From an uncultured Alphaproteobacteria bacterium (lineage in GTDB: Bacteria; Pseudomonadota; Alphaproteobacteria; Micropepsales; Micropepsaceae), in contig CAIOYY010000021.1 of NCBI GenBank assembly GCA_903862715.1, positions 1-38,152 on the forward strand: 38,152 bases of DNA, written 5' to 3'. This document shows positions 1-8,579 of the stretch, one piece after another (the stretch's first letter is position 1; each line of letters opens with the position of its first letter). The translations under genes and the position numbers were made by a program. The notes beneath the pieces are model-generated. The model ran no database searches. It had not been told where the DNA came from and worked only from the letters and a program-made list of their open reading frames with translations.

Positions 1-201
1 GAACGCGCCGAAATGCGTCTCGTGCGCTTCCGCACGCTCGGCTGTTATCCGCTCACGGGTGCCATCGAAAGCTCTGCGACCAATCTGGAAGAAATTGTCG
101 CCGAAATGCTGCGCGCCACCACGTCTGAACGTCAGGGGCGCATGATCGACCATGACGAAGGCGGGTCGATGGAGAAGAAGAAGCGCGAGGGCTATTTCTG
201 A
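1..201 (+). CDS. cysD: Sulfate adenylyltransferase subunit 2, C-terminal part (partial)
   Basis: The window opens inside this gene; the frame is open from base 1 and ends at the TGA at 199-201. The visible 66 residues match the C-terminal tail of CysD, including the stretch [12 protein letters not shown] and the closing basic segment with [23 protein letters not shown]-type residues. CysD is the catalytic subunit that, with the GTPase CysN, converts ATP and sulfate to adenosine 5'-phosphosulfate in the cytoplasm for sulfate assimilation. Its last base is the first base of the downstream cysNC start codon (overlap at position 201), which is typical of translational coupling in this operon. The N-terminal nucleotide-binding part lies outside the window. 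Confidence 0.93.
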   Translation, partial: ERAEMRLVRFRTLGCYPLTGAIESSATNLEEIVAEMLRATTSERQGRMIDHDEGGSMEKKKREGYF

Positions 202-2093
202 TGCAAGCCCCCGAATTCCATGATCTCGCGGAATATCTCGCCTCGCAGGAGAAGAAATCGCTCCTGCGCTTTCTGACCTGCGGTAGCGTGGACGACGGCA
301 AATCGACGCTGATCGGGCGTCTGCTGTACGATTCGAAGCTCATTTTCGAAGACCATCTGACGGCGCTGACGAAGGATTCCGTTAAGCACGGCACGACGGG
401 CGAGGATATTGACCTTGCATTGCTCGTCGATGGCCTGGAGGCCGAGCGCGAACAAGGCATCACGATCGATGTCGCCTATCGCTTCTTCGCCACCTCGGCG
501 CGCAAATTCATCGTCGCCGACACGCCGGGCCACGAACAATACACCCGTAATATGGCGACGGGCGCGTCCAACTCCGAACTCGCGGTTATTCTGATCGACG
601 CGCGTAAGGGCGTTCTGACCCAAACCCGCCGTCACGCCTTCATCGTATCGTTGCTTGGTATTCGCCATGTCGTGCTGGCGATCAACAAGATCGATCTCGT
701 CGATTTCTCGCAGGAGATTTTCGACACGATCTCGGCGGAATTTGCCGAATTTGCGGGCAAGCTGAAATTCGAAAGCGTTGTCGCGATTCCGATTTCGGCG
801 CGCTATGGCGACAATGTGATTGCGCCCAGCCCCAGGACACCCTGGTATAGCGGTCCGTCGCTTATCGAACATCTCGAAACGGTCGATGTCGAAACCGAGC
901 TTTCCGCCGGGCCGTTCCGCATGCCGGTGCAATGGGTGAATCGCCCCAATCTCGATTTCCGTGGCTTTGCCGGCACTATCGTCAGCGGCCGCGTGTCGCC
1001 AGGCGATGACATCGCAGTGGCGAAATCGGGCCGCATTTCGCGCGTCAAACAGATCGCCACACTGGATGGCGATTTGCCGGAAGCGGTGGCCGGGCAGGCG
1101 GTCACCCTCACACTGGAAGATGAAATCGATATTTCTCGCGGCGATGTTCTGGTTGCGCCACAGGCGCGCCCCGAAATGGCCGATCAGTTCGCCGCCCATC
1201 TTCTCTGGATGGCGGATGAGGAATTGCTGCCGCATCGCCAGTATCTGCTGAAAATAGGAACCCAGACGGTTCCCGCGCAGGTCACACAGCTGAAGCACAA
1301 GGTCGATGTGAATACGCTCGATCATTTTGCTGCGCGGACGCTTCAGCTCAATGAGGTCGGTTACGGCAATTTCTCCACCGGCGAGCCGATCGTGTTCGAC
1401 CCCTATGCCGACAATCGTGACATGGGTTCCTTCGTCATCATTGACCGCTTCACCAATGGCACGGTCGGTGCAGGCATGATCGAATTCGGTCTTCGCCGCG
1501 CGACCAATGTTCATTGGCAGGCCCTCGACGTCGATGTGTCATCGCGCGCCGAACTGAAGCACCAGAAGCCCTGTGTGCTCTGGTTCACCGGCCTTTCGGG
1601 CTCGGGTAAGTCCACCGTTGCCAACCTCGTGGAGAAACGCCTCTTCGCGCAGGGGCGGCACACTTACATTCTCGATGGCGATAATGTTCGCCATGGACTT
1701 AACCGCGATCTCGGCTTCACCGATGCCGACCGGGTGGAAAATATTCGCCGCGTCGCGGAAGCGGCGAAGCTCTTTGTCGATGCGGGCCTGATCGTGCTCG
1801 TGTCCTTCATCTCGCCTTTCCGTTCGGAACGCCGCTTAGCGCGCGATCTGCTGAAAGAGGGACAGTTCATCGAAATCTTCGTGGATACGCCGCTGGAGGT
1901 TTGCATCGCGCGCGATCCGAAGGGGCTCTACAAAAGGGCGCAGGCGGGCGAGATCAAGAATTTCACCGGCATCGACAGCCCATATGAGCGCCCGGAGAAT
2001 CCGGAACTCGTGCTGAAGATGGAAACGGGTTCGGCCGAAGACATGGCCGAACGCATCGTCGCCTATTTGCGCGAACAAGGCCTGGTGCCGTAA
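201..2093 (+). CDS. cysNC: Bifunctional sulfate adenylyltransferase subunit 1 / APS kinase
   Basis: This 630-residue protein is a fusion of CysN (GTPase subunit of ATP sulfurylase) and CysC (APS kinase), so it makes APS with CysD and phosphorylates it to PAPS. The CysN half shows the translation-factor-like GTPase motifs: P-loop GSVDDGKST at about residues 28-36, [17 protein letters not shown] near 110, and NKIDLVDF near 160. The APS kinase half begins about residue 455 with its own P-loop GLSGSGKST near 463-471, then [15 protein letters not shown] and the ISPFRSERR segment, all as in active kinases. The ATG at 201 overlaps the cysD stop codon. Length and domain order match the fused form found in rhizobia and other proteobacteria. 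No disrupted motif is seen. Confidence 0.96.
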   Translation: MQAPEFHDLAEYLASQEKKSLLRFLTCGSVDDGKSTLIGRLLYDSKLIFEDHLTALTKDSVKHGTTGEDIDLALLVDGLEAEREQGITIDVAYRFFATSARKFIVADTPGHEQYTRNMATGASNSELAVILIDARKGVLTQTRRHAFIVSLLGIRHVVLAINKIDLVDFSQEIFDTISAEFAEFAGKLKFESVVAIPISARYGDNVIAPSPRTPWYSGPSLIEHLETVDVETELSAGPFRMPVQWVNRPNLDFRGFAGTIVSGRVSPGDDIAVAKSGRISRVKQIATLDGDLPEAVAGQAVTLTLEDEIDISRGDVLVAPQARPEMADQFAAHLLWMADEELLPHRQYLLKIGTQTVPAQVTQLKHKVDVNTLDHFAARTLQLNEVGYGNFSTGEPIVFDPYADNRDMGSFVIIDRFTNGTVGAGMIEFGLRRATNVHWQALDVDVSSRAELKHQKPCVLWFTGLSGSGKSTVANLVEKRLFAQGRHTYILDGDNVRHGLNRDLGFTDADRVENIRRVAEAAKLFVDAGLIVLVSFISPFRSERRLARDLLKEGQFIEIFVDTPLEVCIARDPKGLYKRAQAGEIKNFTGIDSPYERPENPELVLKMETGSAEDMAERIVAYLREQGLVP

Positions 2094-2192
2094 GGCGGCG
2101 TTTAAGGCAACAACCTTTCCTTTGCTGCATTTTTTAGGATCGCTTTAAGCGTCCTTCGGTTAGATTTGCCTGGAAGACACCGGAGTTTCTCT

Positions 2193-3173
2193 ATGTCCGT
2201 TTTAGTGACCGGCGGCGCTGGTTATATCGGCAGCCACATGACCCACGCTTTGCTGGACAGGGGCGACGATGTCGTTGTGATCGACAATCTGGCGACCGGC
2301 GTTCGCGCGCTGGTGGCCGAGCGGGCCATTTTCGTCCACGGCAATGCCGGCGATGCCGATCTTGTCGGCAAGGTTCTGAAAGAACACAAAGTCAACGCCG
2401 TCATCCATTTCGCGGGGTCCGTGGTGGTTCCGGATTCGGTTTCCGATCCGCTCGCCTATTATGGCAACAACACCCAGACCTCGCGCAATCTGATCGACGC
2501 CTGCATCAAGGCAGGCGTCGACCGCTTTGTTTTTTCTTCCACAGCCGCCGTTTACGGCATGCCGGAGGTGATGCCGGTGGTCGAAGCGTCGCCAACCGTA
2601 CCAATCAATCCCTATGGCCGTTCCAAGCTCATGACCGAATGGATGCTGGAAGACGCGGCGAGAGCCCATGATTTCCGGTATGTAGCCTTGCGCTATTTCA
2701 ATGTTGCGGGCGCCGATCCCAAAGGACGCACCGGCCAGTCGACGCCGCGCGCCACGCATCTGATCAAGCGCGCCTGCCAGGCGGCGCTCGGCCGGGTAGA
2801 GGCGCTCGATATTTTCGGCACTGACTATCCGACCAAGGACGGCACCGGCGTACGCGACTACATTCATGTCAGCGATCTCGCCAATGCGCATGTCCATGCG
2901 CTCGATCACCTTGAAATGGGTGGTGAAGCCCTAACGCTCAATTGCGGCTATGGACATGGGTTCTCGGTGCGCGAAGTGGTCGACACCGTGTCGCGTGTCG
3001 TAGGAGCGCGGGTGCCGACTCGCGAAGTTCCGCGCCGCGCGGGCGATCCTGCCGCCGTCGTCGCCGATCCCACGCGACTCAAGCAATTGTTCCAGTGGCA
3101 GCCAAAACACGACAATCTTGACGAGATCGTAAAATCCGCTTTTGCCTGGGAACGCCGCCTGAACTCCCCGTGA
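2193..3173 (+). CDS. galE: UDP-glucose 4-epimerase
   Basis: Short-chain dehydrogenase-like epimerase that interconverts UDP-glucose and UDP-galactose with bound NAD, supplying sugars for cell-surface polysaccharides. The Rossmann motif GGAGYIGSH is at residues 7-15, the catalytic Ser lies in FSSTAAVYG near 115, and the YGRSK motif gives Tyr141 and Lys145. The RYFNVAGADP stretch and the C-terminal GDPAAVVADP segment are classic for GalE. I chose the ATG at 2193 over the longer frame from TTG 2166 because GGAG at 2182-2185 is well spaced and the protein then begins directly with the nucleotide-binding strand (326 aa, usual length). It is alone on the plus strand but near ugd and galU, which act on the same UDP-sugar pool. 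Confidence 0.93.
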   Translation: MSVLVTGGAGYIGSHMTHALLDRGDDVVVIDNLATGVRALVAERAIFVHGNAGDADLVGKVLKEHKVNAVIHFAGSVVVPDSVSDPLAYYGNNTQTSRNLIDACIKAGVDRFVFSSTAAVYGMPEVMPVVEASPTVPINPYGRSKLMTEWMLEDAARAHDFRYVALRYFNVAGADPKGRTGQSTPRATHLIKRACQAALGRVEALDIFGTDYPTKDGTGVRDYIHVSDLANAHVHALDHLEMGGEALTLNCGYGHGFSVREVVDTVSRVVGARVPTREVPRRAGDPAAVVADPTRLKQLFQWQPKHDNLDEIVKSAFAWERRLNSP

Positions 3174-3217
3174 TCTGTGTTGCCAAGGTCGCGCACTCAA
3201 AAGAATCGTGAGATTCC

Positions 3218-3241
3218 AGTCTGTTAGAAGACTCATTTTTA
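3218..3241 (+). terminator. Weak candidate terminator after galE
   Basis: A short inverted repeat, AGTCT at 3218-3222 and AGACT at 3229-3233 with a 6-base loop, is followed after two bases by a run of five to six T. The stem is only 5 bp, so this is a weak candidate for ending the galE transcript before the next gene. Confidence 0.25.
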
Positions 3242-3309
3242 TAGGGCGGAACCCGCGACCCGCCACCACGTTTCCTATTCGAGTGAATGACCACAGGGGG
3301 GCGTCGGCT

Positions 3310-3870
3310 ATGAATAGAAACGCAAAATATATCGCCGCTCTGGTTTCCGCCGTGAGCATTTTGGCGTGGACGGCTCCGGTCTCTGCCCTCGACCTTCAAT
3401 CTTTGGAAGAGCAGGGCGAGCTTTATGTCGTCGCTCTCTACAGTGGGTACGAATCGAAAGCTGATTTTCTTGATAGAGCCGGACGCGAAGAAGCAGCGGC
3501 CTTTCTGCGCAGTAAAGCCAATAGCGTTGAAGGGGGGGCGGAATTGTTCCCGCTGCATCCTATGGTTTTTGCCGTCGACGAAGAAAACAAGCCTGCTCTA
3601 ATGGCCGCTTATAATGAGACCTTTGCTCTTGTGGGATCGGAAGCGGCCGACGTCGCGCCGGAACGGATTGCCGCCATTCAGGTGGCTTATGAAACCTGGA
3701 TCTTCGCCGAGAGCGGTGCGGAGAAAAATGCCGTGGCGGTTCGTGCGCAAAGCGAGAAGGATTGGCAGCTTGCCTTTATGAGCTTCATCGACTGGTCGGA
3801 GGGCACGGAAAGCTTCAGTGCCCTCGACACAGGGAAGGAAGTACAGCTTTCCGAAAATATCGCCCGGTAG
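3310..3870 (+). CDS. Small exported protein of unknown function
   Basis: Encodes 186 residues with a clear Sec-type signal peptide: basic start MNRNAK, a hydrophobic core, and a likely cleavage site after VSA near residue 26. The mature part is acidic and mostly helical by composition, with no cysteines, catalytic motif or repeat that I recognise. The ATG at 3310 was preferred to the frame start at 3208 because a G-rich ribosome-binding stretch (about 3296-3301) precedes it and the signal peptide starts there. It is convergent with galU, the two stop codons being separated by only two bases. Its place between galE and galU could hint at a surface role, but nothing in the sequence proves it. 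Confidence 0.75.
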   Translation: MNRNAKYIAALVSAVSILAWTAPVSALDLQSLEEQGELYVVALYSGYESKADFLDRAGREEAAAFLRSKANSVEGGAELFPLHPMVFAVDEENKPALMAAYNETFALVGSEAADVAPERIAAIQVAYETWIFAESGAEKNAVAVRAQSEKDWQLAFMSFIDWSEGTESFSALDTGKEVQLSENIAR

Positions 3871-3872
3871 TC

Positions 3873-4757
3873 TTAGTCTTTCGGAAGAGCCGCAAGAATC
3901 TTTTTGAGGTGCGGCGCGATATCGGGGCGATCAAGCCCTACCGCCAGATTCGCATGAAGGAAACCCACCTTGTCGCCGCAATCGAAGCGGCGGCACTCGG
4001 TCTTGACAGCATGAAACGGAACCTTCCCCACCAGTTTTGCGAGTGCATCGGTGAGCTGAATTTCACCACCTGCGCCGCGTTCCTTCTTGTCAAGGATGGC
4101 AAAAATCTCGGCCGGTAGAATATAGCGTCCGATCACACATAAAGTGGACGGCGCTTTTTCGGGATCGGGTTTTTCGACGATACCTTTGATTTCGGTGGTA
4201 TTGCCTCTGGTGACACCGGGATCGACGACGCCATAGCGCTTCGTCTCCGCGCGCGGGCGCTCCTCTACCGCGACCAACATGCCGCCAGTTTCGTTATATA
4301 CCTCAACCATCTGTTTCAGCGCCCCGGGTTTGCCGATCATCAGATCGTCGGGAAGGACGACGGCGAAGGGTTCGTCGCCGATGAAATGCCGGCCGCACCA
4401 TACCGCGTGGCCGAGGCCCAGTGGCGCTTGCTGACGAGTAAAGCTGACCGAGCCGGTGCTGGGAAGGCTTTCCAGAAGACTGTTCAGTTCAGAAATCTTG
4501 CCGGAACCCTTGAGTTGCGATTCGAGTTCGTATGCGTGATCGAAATGATCGGCGATCACATGCTTGCCGCGTCCCGTGACGAAGATGAATTGTTCGATTC
4601 CCGCTTCGCGCGCTTCCTCGACGGCATATTGAATGACCGGCTTGTCAACGACGGTGAGCATTTCCTTCGGCACCGCTTTGGTCGCGGGCAGAAAACGCGT
4701 GCCGAGACCGGCAACCGGGAAAACAGCTTTGCGCAAGGGGCGGGGCGTGGATGTCAT
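3873..4757 (-). CDS. galU: UTP--glucose-1-phosphate uridylyltransferase
   Basis: Makes UDP-glucose from UTP and glucose 1-phosphate in the cytoplasm. The N-terminus carries the sugar-nucleotidyltransferase signature GLGTRFLPATKAVPKEML, followed by DKPVIQYAVEEA, the LGLGHAVWC segment, and VVLPDDLMIG. The C-terminal FDCGDKVGFLHANL stretch is typical of bacterial GalU. Start at 4757 (MTSTPRPLRK) gives 294 residues, the usual size; the open frame continues 26 codons upstream but that part looks unlike the family and overlaps the ugd end region. It lies 40 bp downstream of ugd on the same strand, so the two are very likely one operon that produces UDP-glucose and then UDP-glucuronate. Confidence 0.95.
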   Translation of the reverse strand: MTSTPRPLRKAVFPVAGLGTRFLPATKAVPKEMLTVVDKPVIQYAVEEAREAGIEQFIFVTGRGKHVIADHFDHAYELESQLKGSGKISELNSLLESLPSTGSVSFTRQQAPLGLGHAVWCGRHFIGDEPFAVVLPDDLMIGKPGALKQMVEVYNETGGMLVAVEERPRAETKRYGVVDPGVTRGNTTEIKGIVEKPDPEKAPSTLCVIGRYILPAEIFAILDKKERGAGGEIQLTDALAKLVGKVPFHAVKTECRRFDCGDKVGFLHANLAVGLDRPDIAPHLKKILAALPKD

Positions 4758-4797
4758 GACGGGACCATATGAAGATTTCGGAAAAGGAAGACGCGAA

Positions 4798-6105
4798 CTA
4801 TAACACGGGCGGGCGTCCCACGCTGTAATAGGCAAAGCCTTCTTCTTCCATCTCCTGTGCTTTGTAGATGTTGCGAAGGTCCACCATCAGCGGGCGCTTG
4901 AGCAATTTCTTGGCGCGGTCGAGGTCGAGCGCCCGGAATTCATTCCATTCGGTGAGGATAACAACGCCGTCCGCACCGTCCAGCGCCTGGTAGGCGTCAT
5001 CACACATCGTGATGTCGAGGTGCTTGGCGGCTTCCTTCATGCCTTCCGGATCGTAGGCGCGGATATCGGCGCCATGCCCCTTCAGCCAAGGCAAAATGAC
5101 AAGGCTCGGAGAGTCACGCATGTCATCGGTATTGGGTTTAAAGGTCAGGCCCAGCACCGCAATTCGTTTTCCCCGCACGCCGCCAAAGGCATCCTCAATT
5201 TTCTCCGCCATGCGCATCTTGCGCGCATCATTCGCCACGGTGACGGCGGTGACGATTTTGGACGGTGCGCCCACTTCTTCCGCCGTTCGCATCAGGGCAA
5301 GCGTATCTTTTGGGAAGCACGATCCGCCATAACCGGGACCGGCGTGGAGAAATTTCGATCCAATGCGCCCGTCAAGACCGATGCCGCGCGCAATGTCCTG
5401 CACATTGGCGCCGACCTTTTCACATATATCCGCCATCTCGTTGATAAAGGTGATCTTGGTCGCGAGGAATGCATTGGCGGCATATTTGATAAGTTCGGAG
5501 CTTTCCCGGGTGGTGAAAAGAATCGGGGTCTCGTTCAAAAAGAGTGGGCGATAAAGCTGGCGCATCACATTGCGCGCGCGCTCACTGTCGGTACCGCAGA
5601 CCACTCGGTCGGGACGGCGGAAGTCTTCGATGGCCGAGCCTTCGCGCAGGAATTCGGGGTTGGACGCGACATCGAATTCCGCATCGGGGCGCAGCCGCCG
5701 GATCGTTTGTTCAACCGCCTGGCCGGTGCCGACGGGCACGGTGGATTTCGTCACGACCACCGTATAGCCGGACAGCGCGGCAGCAATCTCTTCTGCGGCC
5801 TGAAACACGTAAGCGAGATCGGCGTGACCATCACCACGGCGGGATGGCGTACCCACCGCGATGAACACCGCGTCGGCATCAGGAATGCTATTCTTCAAAT
5901 CTGTCGAAAATGTTAGGCGGCCAGCGCGGACGTTCGCCGCCACGACGTCTTCGAGGCCTGGCTCAAAAATGGGAATGCGCCCGGCCTTGAGGGCATCTAT
6001 CTTGCCCGCGTCCTTATCGACGCAAACGACATGATGGCCGAATTCGGAGAAACAGGCGCCGGACACGAGGCCAACATAGCCCGAACCGATCATTGCAACG
6101 CGCAT
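4798..6105 (-). CDS. ugd: UDP-glucose 6-dehydrogenase
   Basis: Oxidises UDP-glucose to UDP-glucuronate with two NAD, feeding exopolysaccharide or LPS sugar synthesis. The 435-residue protein has the N-terminal NAD-binding motif GSGYVGLVSGACFSEFG, the central substrate region with KSTVPVGTG and the EFLREGSAIEDF motif, and the catalytic cysteine in GYGGSCFPKDT (Cys263). The C-terminal domain shows GLTFKPNTDDMRDSPS, typical of the family. The start ATG at 6105 fits the usual N-terminus. It is the first gene of a probable ugd-galU operon; its promoter must lie in the 165-bp gap shared with the divergent ABC transporter genes. Confidence 0.96.
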   Translation of the reverse strand: MRVAMIGSGYVGLVSGACFSEFGHHVVCVDKDAGKIDALKAGRIPIFEPGLEDVVAANVRAGRLTFSTDLKNSIPDADAVFIAVGTPSRRGDGHADLAYVFQAAEEIAAALSGYTVVVTKSTVPVGTGQAVEQTIRRLRPDAEFDVASNPEFLREGSAIEDFRRPDRVVCGTDSERARNVMRQLYRPLFLNETPILFTTRESSELIKYAANAFLATKITFINEMADICEKVGANVQDIARGIGLDGRIGSKFLHAGPGYGGSCFPKDTLALMRTAEEVGAPSKIVTAVTVANDARKMRMAEKIEDAFGGVRGKRIAVLGLTFKPNTDDMRDSPSLVILPWLKGHGADIRAYDPEGMKEAAKHLDITMCDDAYQALDGADGVVILTEWNEFRALDLDRAKKLLKRPLMVDLRNIYKAQEMEEEGFAYYSVGRPPVL

Positions 6106-6270
6106 ATGCCATAACCGCAGAAGATACGCCTATACATTGCCCGGCTGGGTTAGCGTTGCAAGGAGCAATCTGGTGACAATTATATGCCCGGCTTTCCCCA
6201 CCTTGAGCGGAACTGGCCTTAACCTTCTTGTGCCTATAAGGATGAAGCGACCAACAGGCAGCATGGCGCA
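6106..6270. promoter_or_regulatory. Divergent intergenic region ugd / ABC transporter
   Basis: This 165-bp gap separates ugd (minus strand) from the ABC ATPase gene (plus strand) and must hold both promoters. I see no convincing -35/-10 pair or large inverted repeat that I would assign to either gene. Confidence 0.4.
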
Positions 6271-7212
6271 ATGATCGAAGTCACCCGTCTCGTTTACGAG
6301 TATCCCAGCAAGCGGGCGCTCCACGGCATCAGTTTTACCGTCCGTCCCCAGTCTATTGCCGCGCTGGTCGGCCCCAATGGCGCCGGAAAGACAACATTGC
6401 TCCGCTGCCTCGCCGCACTTGAAATGCCATACCTCGGCGAGGTGAAAATCAACGGTATGGATACGCGCACGTCGCCGCGCGCTATTCACGCCTCTCTCGG
6501 GTATCTGCCGGATTTCTTCGGTCTCTACGATGCGCTGAGCGTTCGCCGTTGTCTTCACTTCGCGGCGCGCGCACACGGCATCGCCGAACAGAATGTTGCC
6601 GCCGCCATCGCAAAGGCGGCGGAGCGCGTCGATCTTTCGGACCGTCTGGAGACGCCCGCCGCCGAATTGTCGCGGGGACTTCGCCAGCGCCTCGCCATCG
6701 GTCAAGCCATTGTTCATGAACCGAGCGTGCTGATGCTCGACGAACCGGCCTCCGGCCTCGATCCGCAGGCGCGACGTGATCTTTCAAATCTCCTCGTGGC
6801 GCTGAAAGCACAGGGTATGACGCTCGTCGTGTCGTCGCACATTCTTTCCGAACTCGAAGATTATTCTGACGAGATGATCATCATCGACGGTGGGCGCATT
6901 GCCGGCGGCAATACGGTCAAACTGCGTGAAGACACCAAGGCGACGCTTCGGATCACGCTGGCGTCTTCTCATGCCGGTCTGACGCCTTTTCTTGCCCGTC
7001 AAACGGGCGTCGAAATCGTCGACACGCAGCCACTTTCCGTCACTTTCCGGTTCAGTGGTGATAATTCCGCGCGGGTCCGGCTGATGCGCCTGACGGTGGC
7101 TGAGGGCTTTGAAATTATGAGTTTTGCCGAAGCGTCGCGTCAGCTCGAGGAGGCCTATTTCGCCGAGGTTCGTCAGCACAGTGCCGCGCGTGATGTGAGG
7201 AGCGCGCCATGA
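6271..7212 (+). CDS. ABC transporter ATP-binding protein
   Basis: A 313-residue ATPase subunit of an ABC-2-like transporter. Walker A is GPNGAGKTTLL (about residues 34-44), the Q-loop region is YLPDFFGLYD, the ABC signature is the variant LSRGLRQRLAIG, Walker B is VLMLDEPASGLDP, and the switch His is in SSHILSELE. After residue about 220 there is a C-terminal extension like that of drug or polysaccharide exporters of the CcmA/NatA type. The stop codon overlaps the ATG of the next gene by four bases, so the two are translationally coupled and form one transporter. The substrate cannot be read from the sequence. Confidence 0.92.
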   Translation: MIEVTRLVYEYPSKRALHGISFTVRPQSIAALVGPNGAGKTTLLRCLAALEMPYLGEVKINGMDTRTSPRAIHASLGYLPDFFGLYDALSVRRCLHFAARAHGIAEQNVAAAIAKAAERVDLSDRLETPAAELSRGLRQRLAIGQAIVHEPSVLMLDEPASGLDPQARRDLSNLLVALKAQGMTLVVSSHILSELEDYSDEMIIIDGGRIAGGNTVKLREDTKATLRITLASSHAGLTPFLARQTGVEIVDTQPLSVTFRFSGDNSARVRLMRLTVAEGFEIMSFAEASRQLEEAYFAEVRQHSAARDVRSAP

Positions 7213-8579
7213 ACCCGGAATTTCAGCGCAATATCTGGTTCGAATGCACTCCAAGGCGGGTGGTGTTTCTCCTCGTCTGCGTCGCCCTTGTTCTTTTGGC
7301 TGGTCATTCCAGTCTTGGGGAGGAAGGTTTGAGGAATGCGGCCAAATATATTTTCTATGGACTGACGATTGCCTGGGGCGCTCGCCATGCCGCTACCACG
7401 GTCATCGGCGAAATGCGCGAGCGAACCTGGGACATACAGCGGATGTCCGCGATTTCACCTTTCGCGATGACATGGGGAAAATTGCTGGGCTCCACGTCCT
7501 ATGCCTGGATTGGCGGCGCCATCTGCCTACTCGTGCTGTTCTTCACGGCCTTCCGGGAAGCGGGACCCATCGCGGCTGTCGCCGATTTTTTCTATTTTGT
7601 CTCGCTCGCATTGATGGCGCACACGGTCGCTCTGTTCTCCAGTCTTCTGGCCGCCCGTCGACGTCAGGCGCATTCACGTCTCGACGTGTTTTTCTTCCAG
7701 GCGCTAGGCATCGCTGCCGCGTGGTGCGTCTGGACCGCCTGGAAATTCGTCGTCGATGGCGAGTTAAGCGACGGCTTCAGCACCGATAATTTCGAATGGT
7801 GGGGGATGCAAATCAACCAGGCGGTTTTCTATGCTGCCTCCATTGTTGCGTTTCTGGGGTGGGCGATCATCGGCTGCTATCGTGTTATGCGCCGGGAACT
7901 CAGTGTCGAGAACTCTCCCAAAGTATGGGTGGCGTTTCTGGTGTTCATGGTCATTTACTGTGCCGGACATGCCGATACGGATATCATCCGCGCACTCGAC
8001 GACGACGAGCCGCTTCCGTTTTTGTACGCGATGCTGACGCTGGCTAGCCTCACCTATATCGCGGTCTTTGTAGAGCCGAAGGACCATGTTCTCTATCGCT
8101 GGCTGGCGGAGGCTTTCGCTGCCCGGCGTTTCCACGAACTCTATTCCCGCATGCAGGCGTGGATGATCTCCTATGTCGCTGCCCTGGCAGCGGGGCTGGT
8201 GCTGATCGTCGTTATAGCGGTTGATCTGGACGGCTTTCCGGGGCGCGACTGGCGGGGTGTCGGCGTTGTGCTGGCGGCACTCGGGCTGCTCACCCGTGAC
8301 ATTGGCATTTTTCTTCTTTTCGCCGTTATGTCGGGGGCAAAGCGCGGCGACTATGCCGCTGGCATCACGCTCGGTGTTCTCTATGGCATCGCGCCTTCGC
8401 TGTTCTCGCCTTTCGGCGGTCATGCGCTGTTCTATCCGGTCAATCCCGAACTCGGCGTTCTCGGGCCGCTGGTCGCCTGGGGTGAAGCGCTGGGCGTCTG
8501 GTATGCGGTTTACCGGATCGGGAAGAAGAACATTCTTGAAAAGCGTGTATCGCCACCCGTCGGGGCCGTGGTCGCCTAG
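7209..8579 (+). CDS. ABC transporter permease-like membrane protein
   Basis: Encodes 456 residues with about ten to twelve hydrophobic segments spread along the whole length, as expected for an integral inner-membrane protein. It follows the ATPase gene with a 4-base ATGA overlap, so it is very probably its membrane partner. The N-terminal part has RERTWDIQRMSAISPFAMTWGK, reminiscent of ABC-2 permeases, where a short motif precedes the coupling helix. I do not recognise a specific subfamily or substrate. The gene is convergent with recG; the TAG stops of both share the tetranucleotide CTAG at 8576-8579. Confidence 0.82.
   Translation: MNPEFQRNIWFECTPRRVVFLLVCVALVLLAGHSSLGEEGLRNAAKYIFYGLTIAWGARHAATTVIGEMRERTWDIQRMSAISPFAMTWGKLLGSTSYAWIGGAICLLVLFFTAFREAGPIAAVADFFYFVSLALMAHTVALFSSLLAARRRQAHSRLDVFFFQALGIAAAWCVWTAWKFVVDGELSDGFSTDNFEWWGMQINQAVFYAASIVAFLGWAIIGCYRVMRRELSVENSPKVWVAFLVFMVIYCAGHADTDIIRALDDDEPLPFLYAMLTLASLTYIAVFVEPKDHVLYRWLAEAFAARRFHELYSRMQAWMISYVAALAAGLVLIVVIAVDLDGFPGRDWRGVGVVLAALGLLTRDIGIFLLFAVMSGAKRGDYAAGITLGVLYGIAPSLFSPFGGHALFYPVNPELGVLGPLVAWGEALGVWYAVYRIGKKNILEKRVSPPVGAVVA

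Noticed and set aside
192-1514. Long minus-strand open frame opposite cysNC (440 codons)
   Set aside because: It lies fully antisense to a gene with intact motifs, shows no recognisable domain, and such frames are expected in GC-rich DNA.
2094-2160. T-run at 2131-2135 and near-palindrome at 2137-2154 after cysNC as a terminator
   Set aside because: The stem before the T-run is only about four base pairs, and the palindrome is not followed by T.
3849-3886. Inverted repeat TTCCGAAA / TTTCGGAA across the galU convergent stop
   Set aside because: Loop of 22 bases and no T-run; too weak to call a bidirectional terminator.
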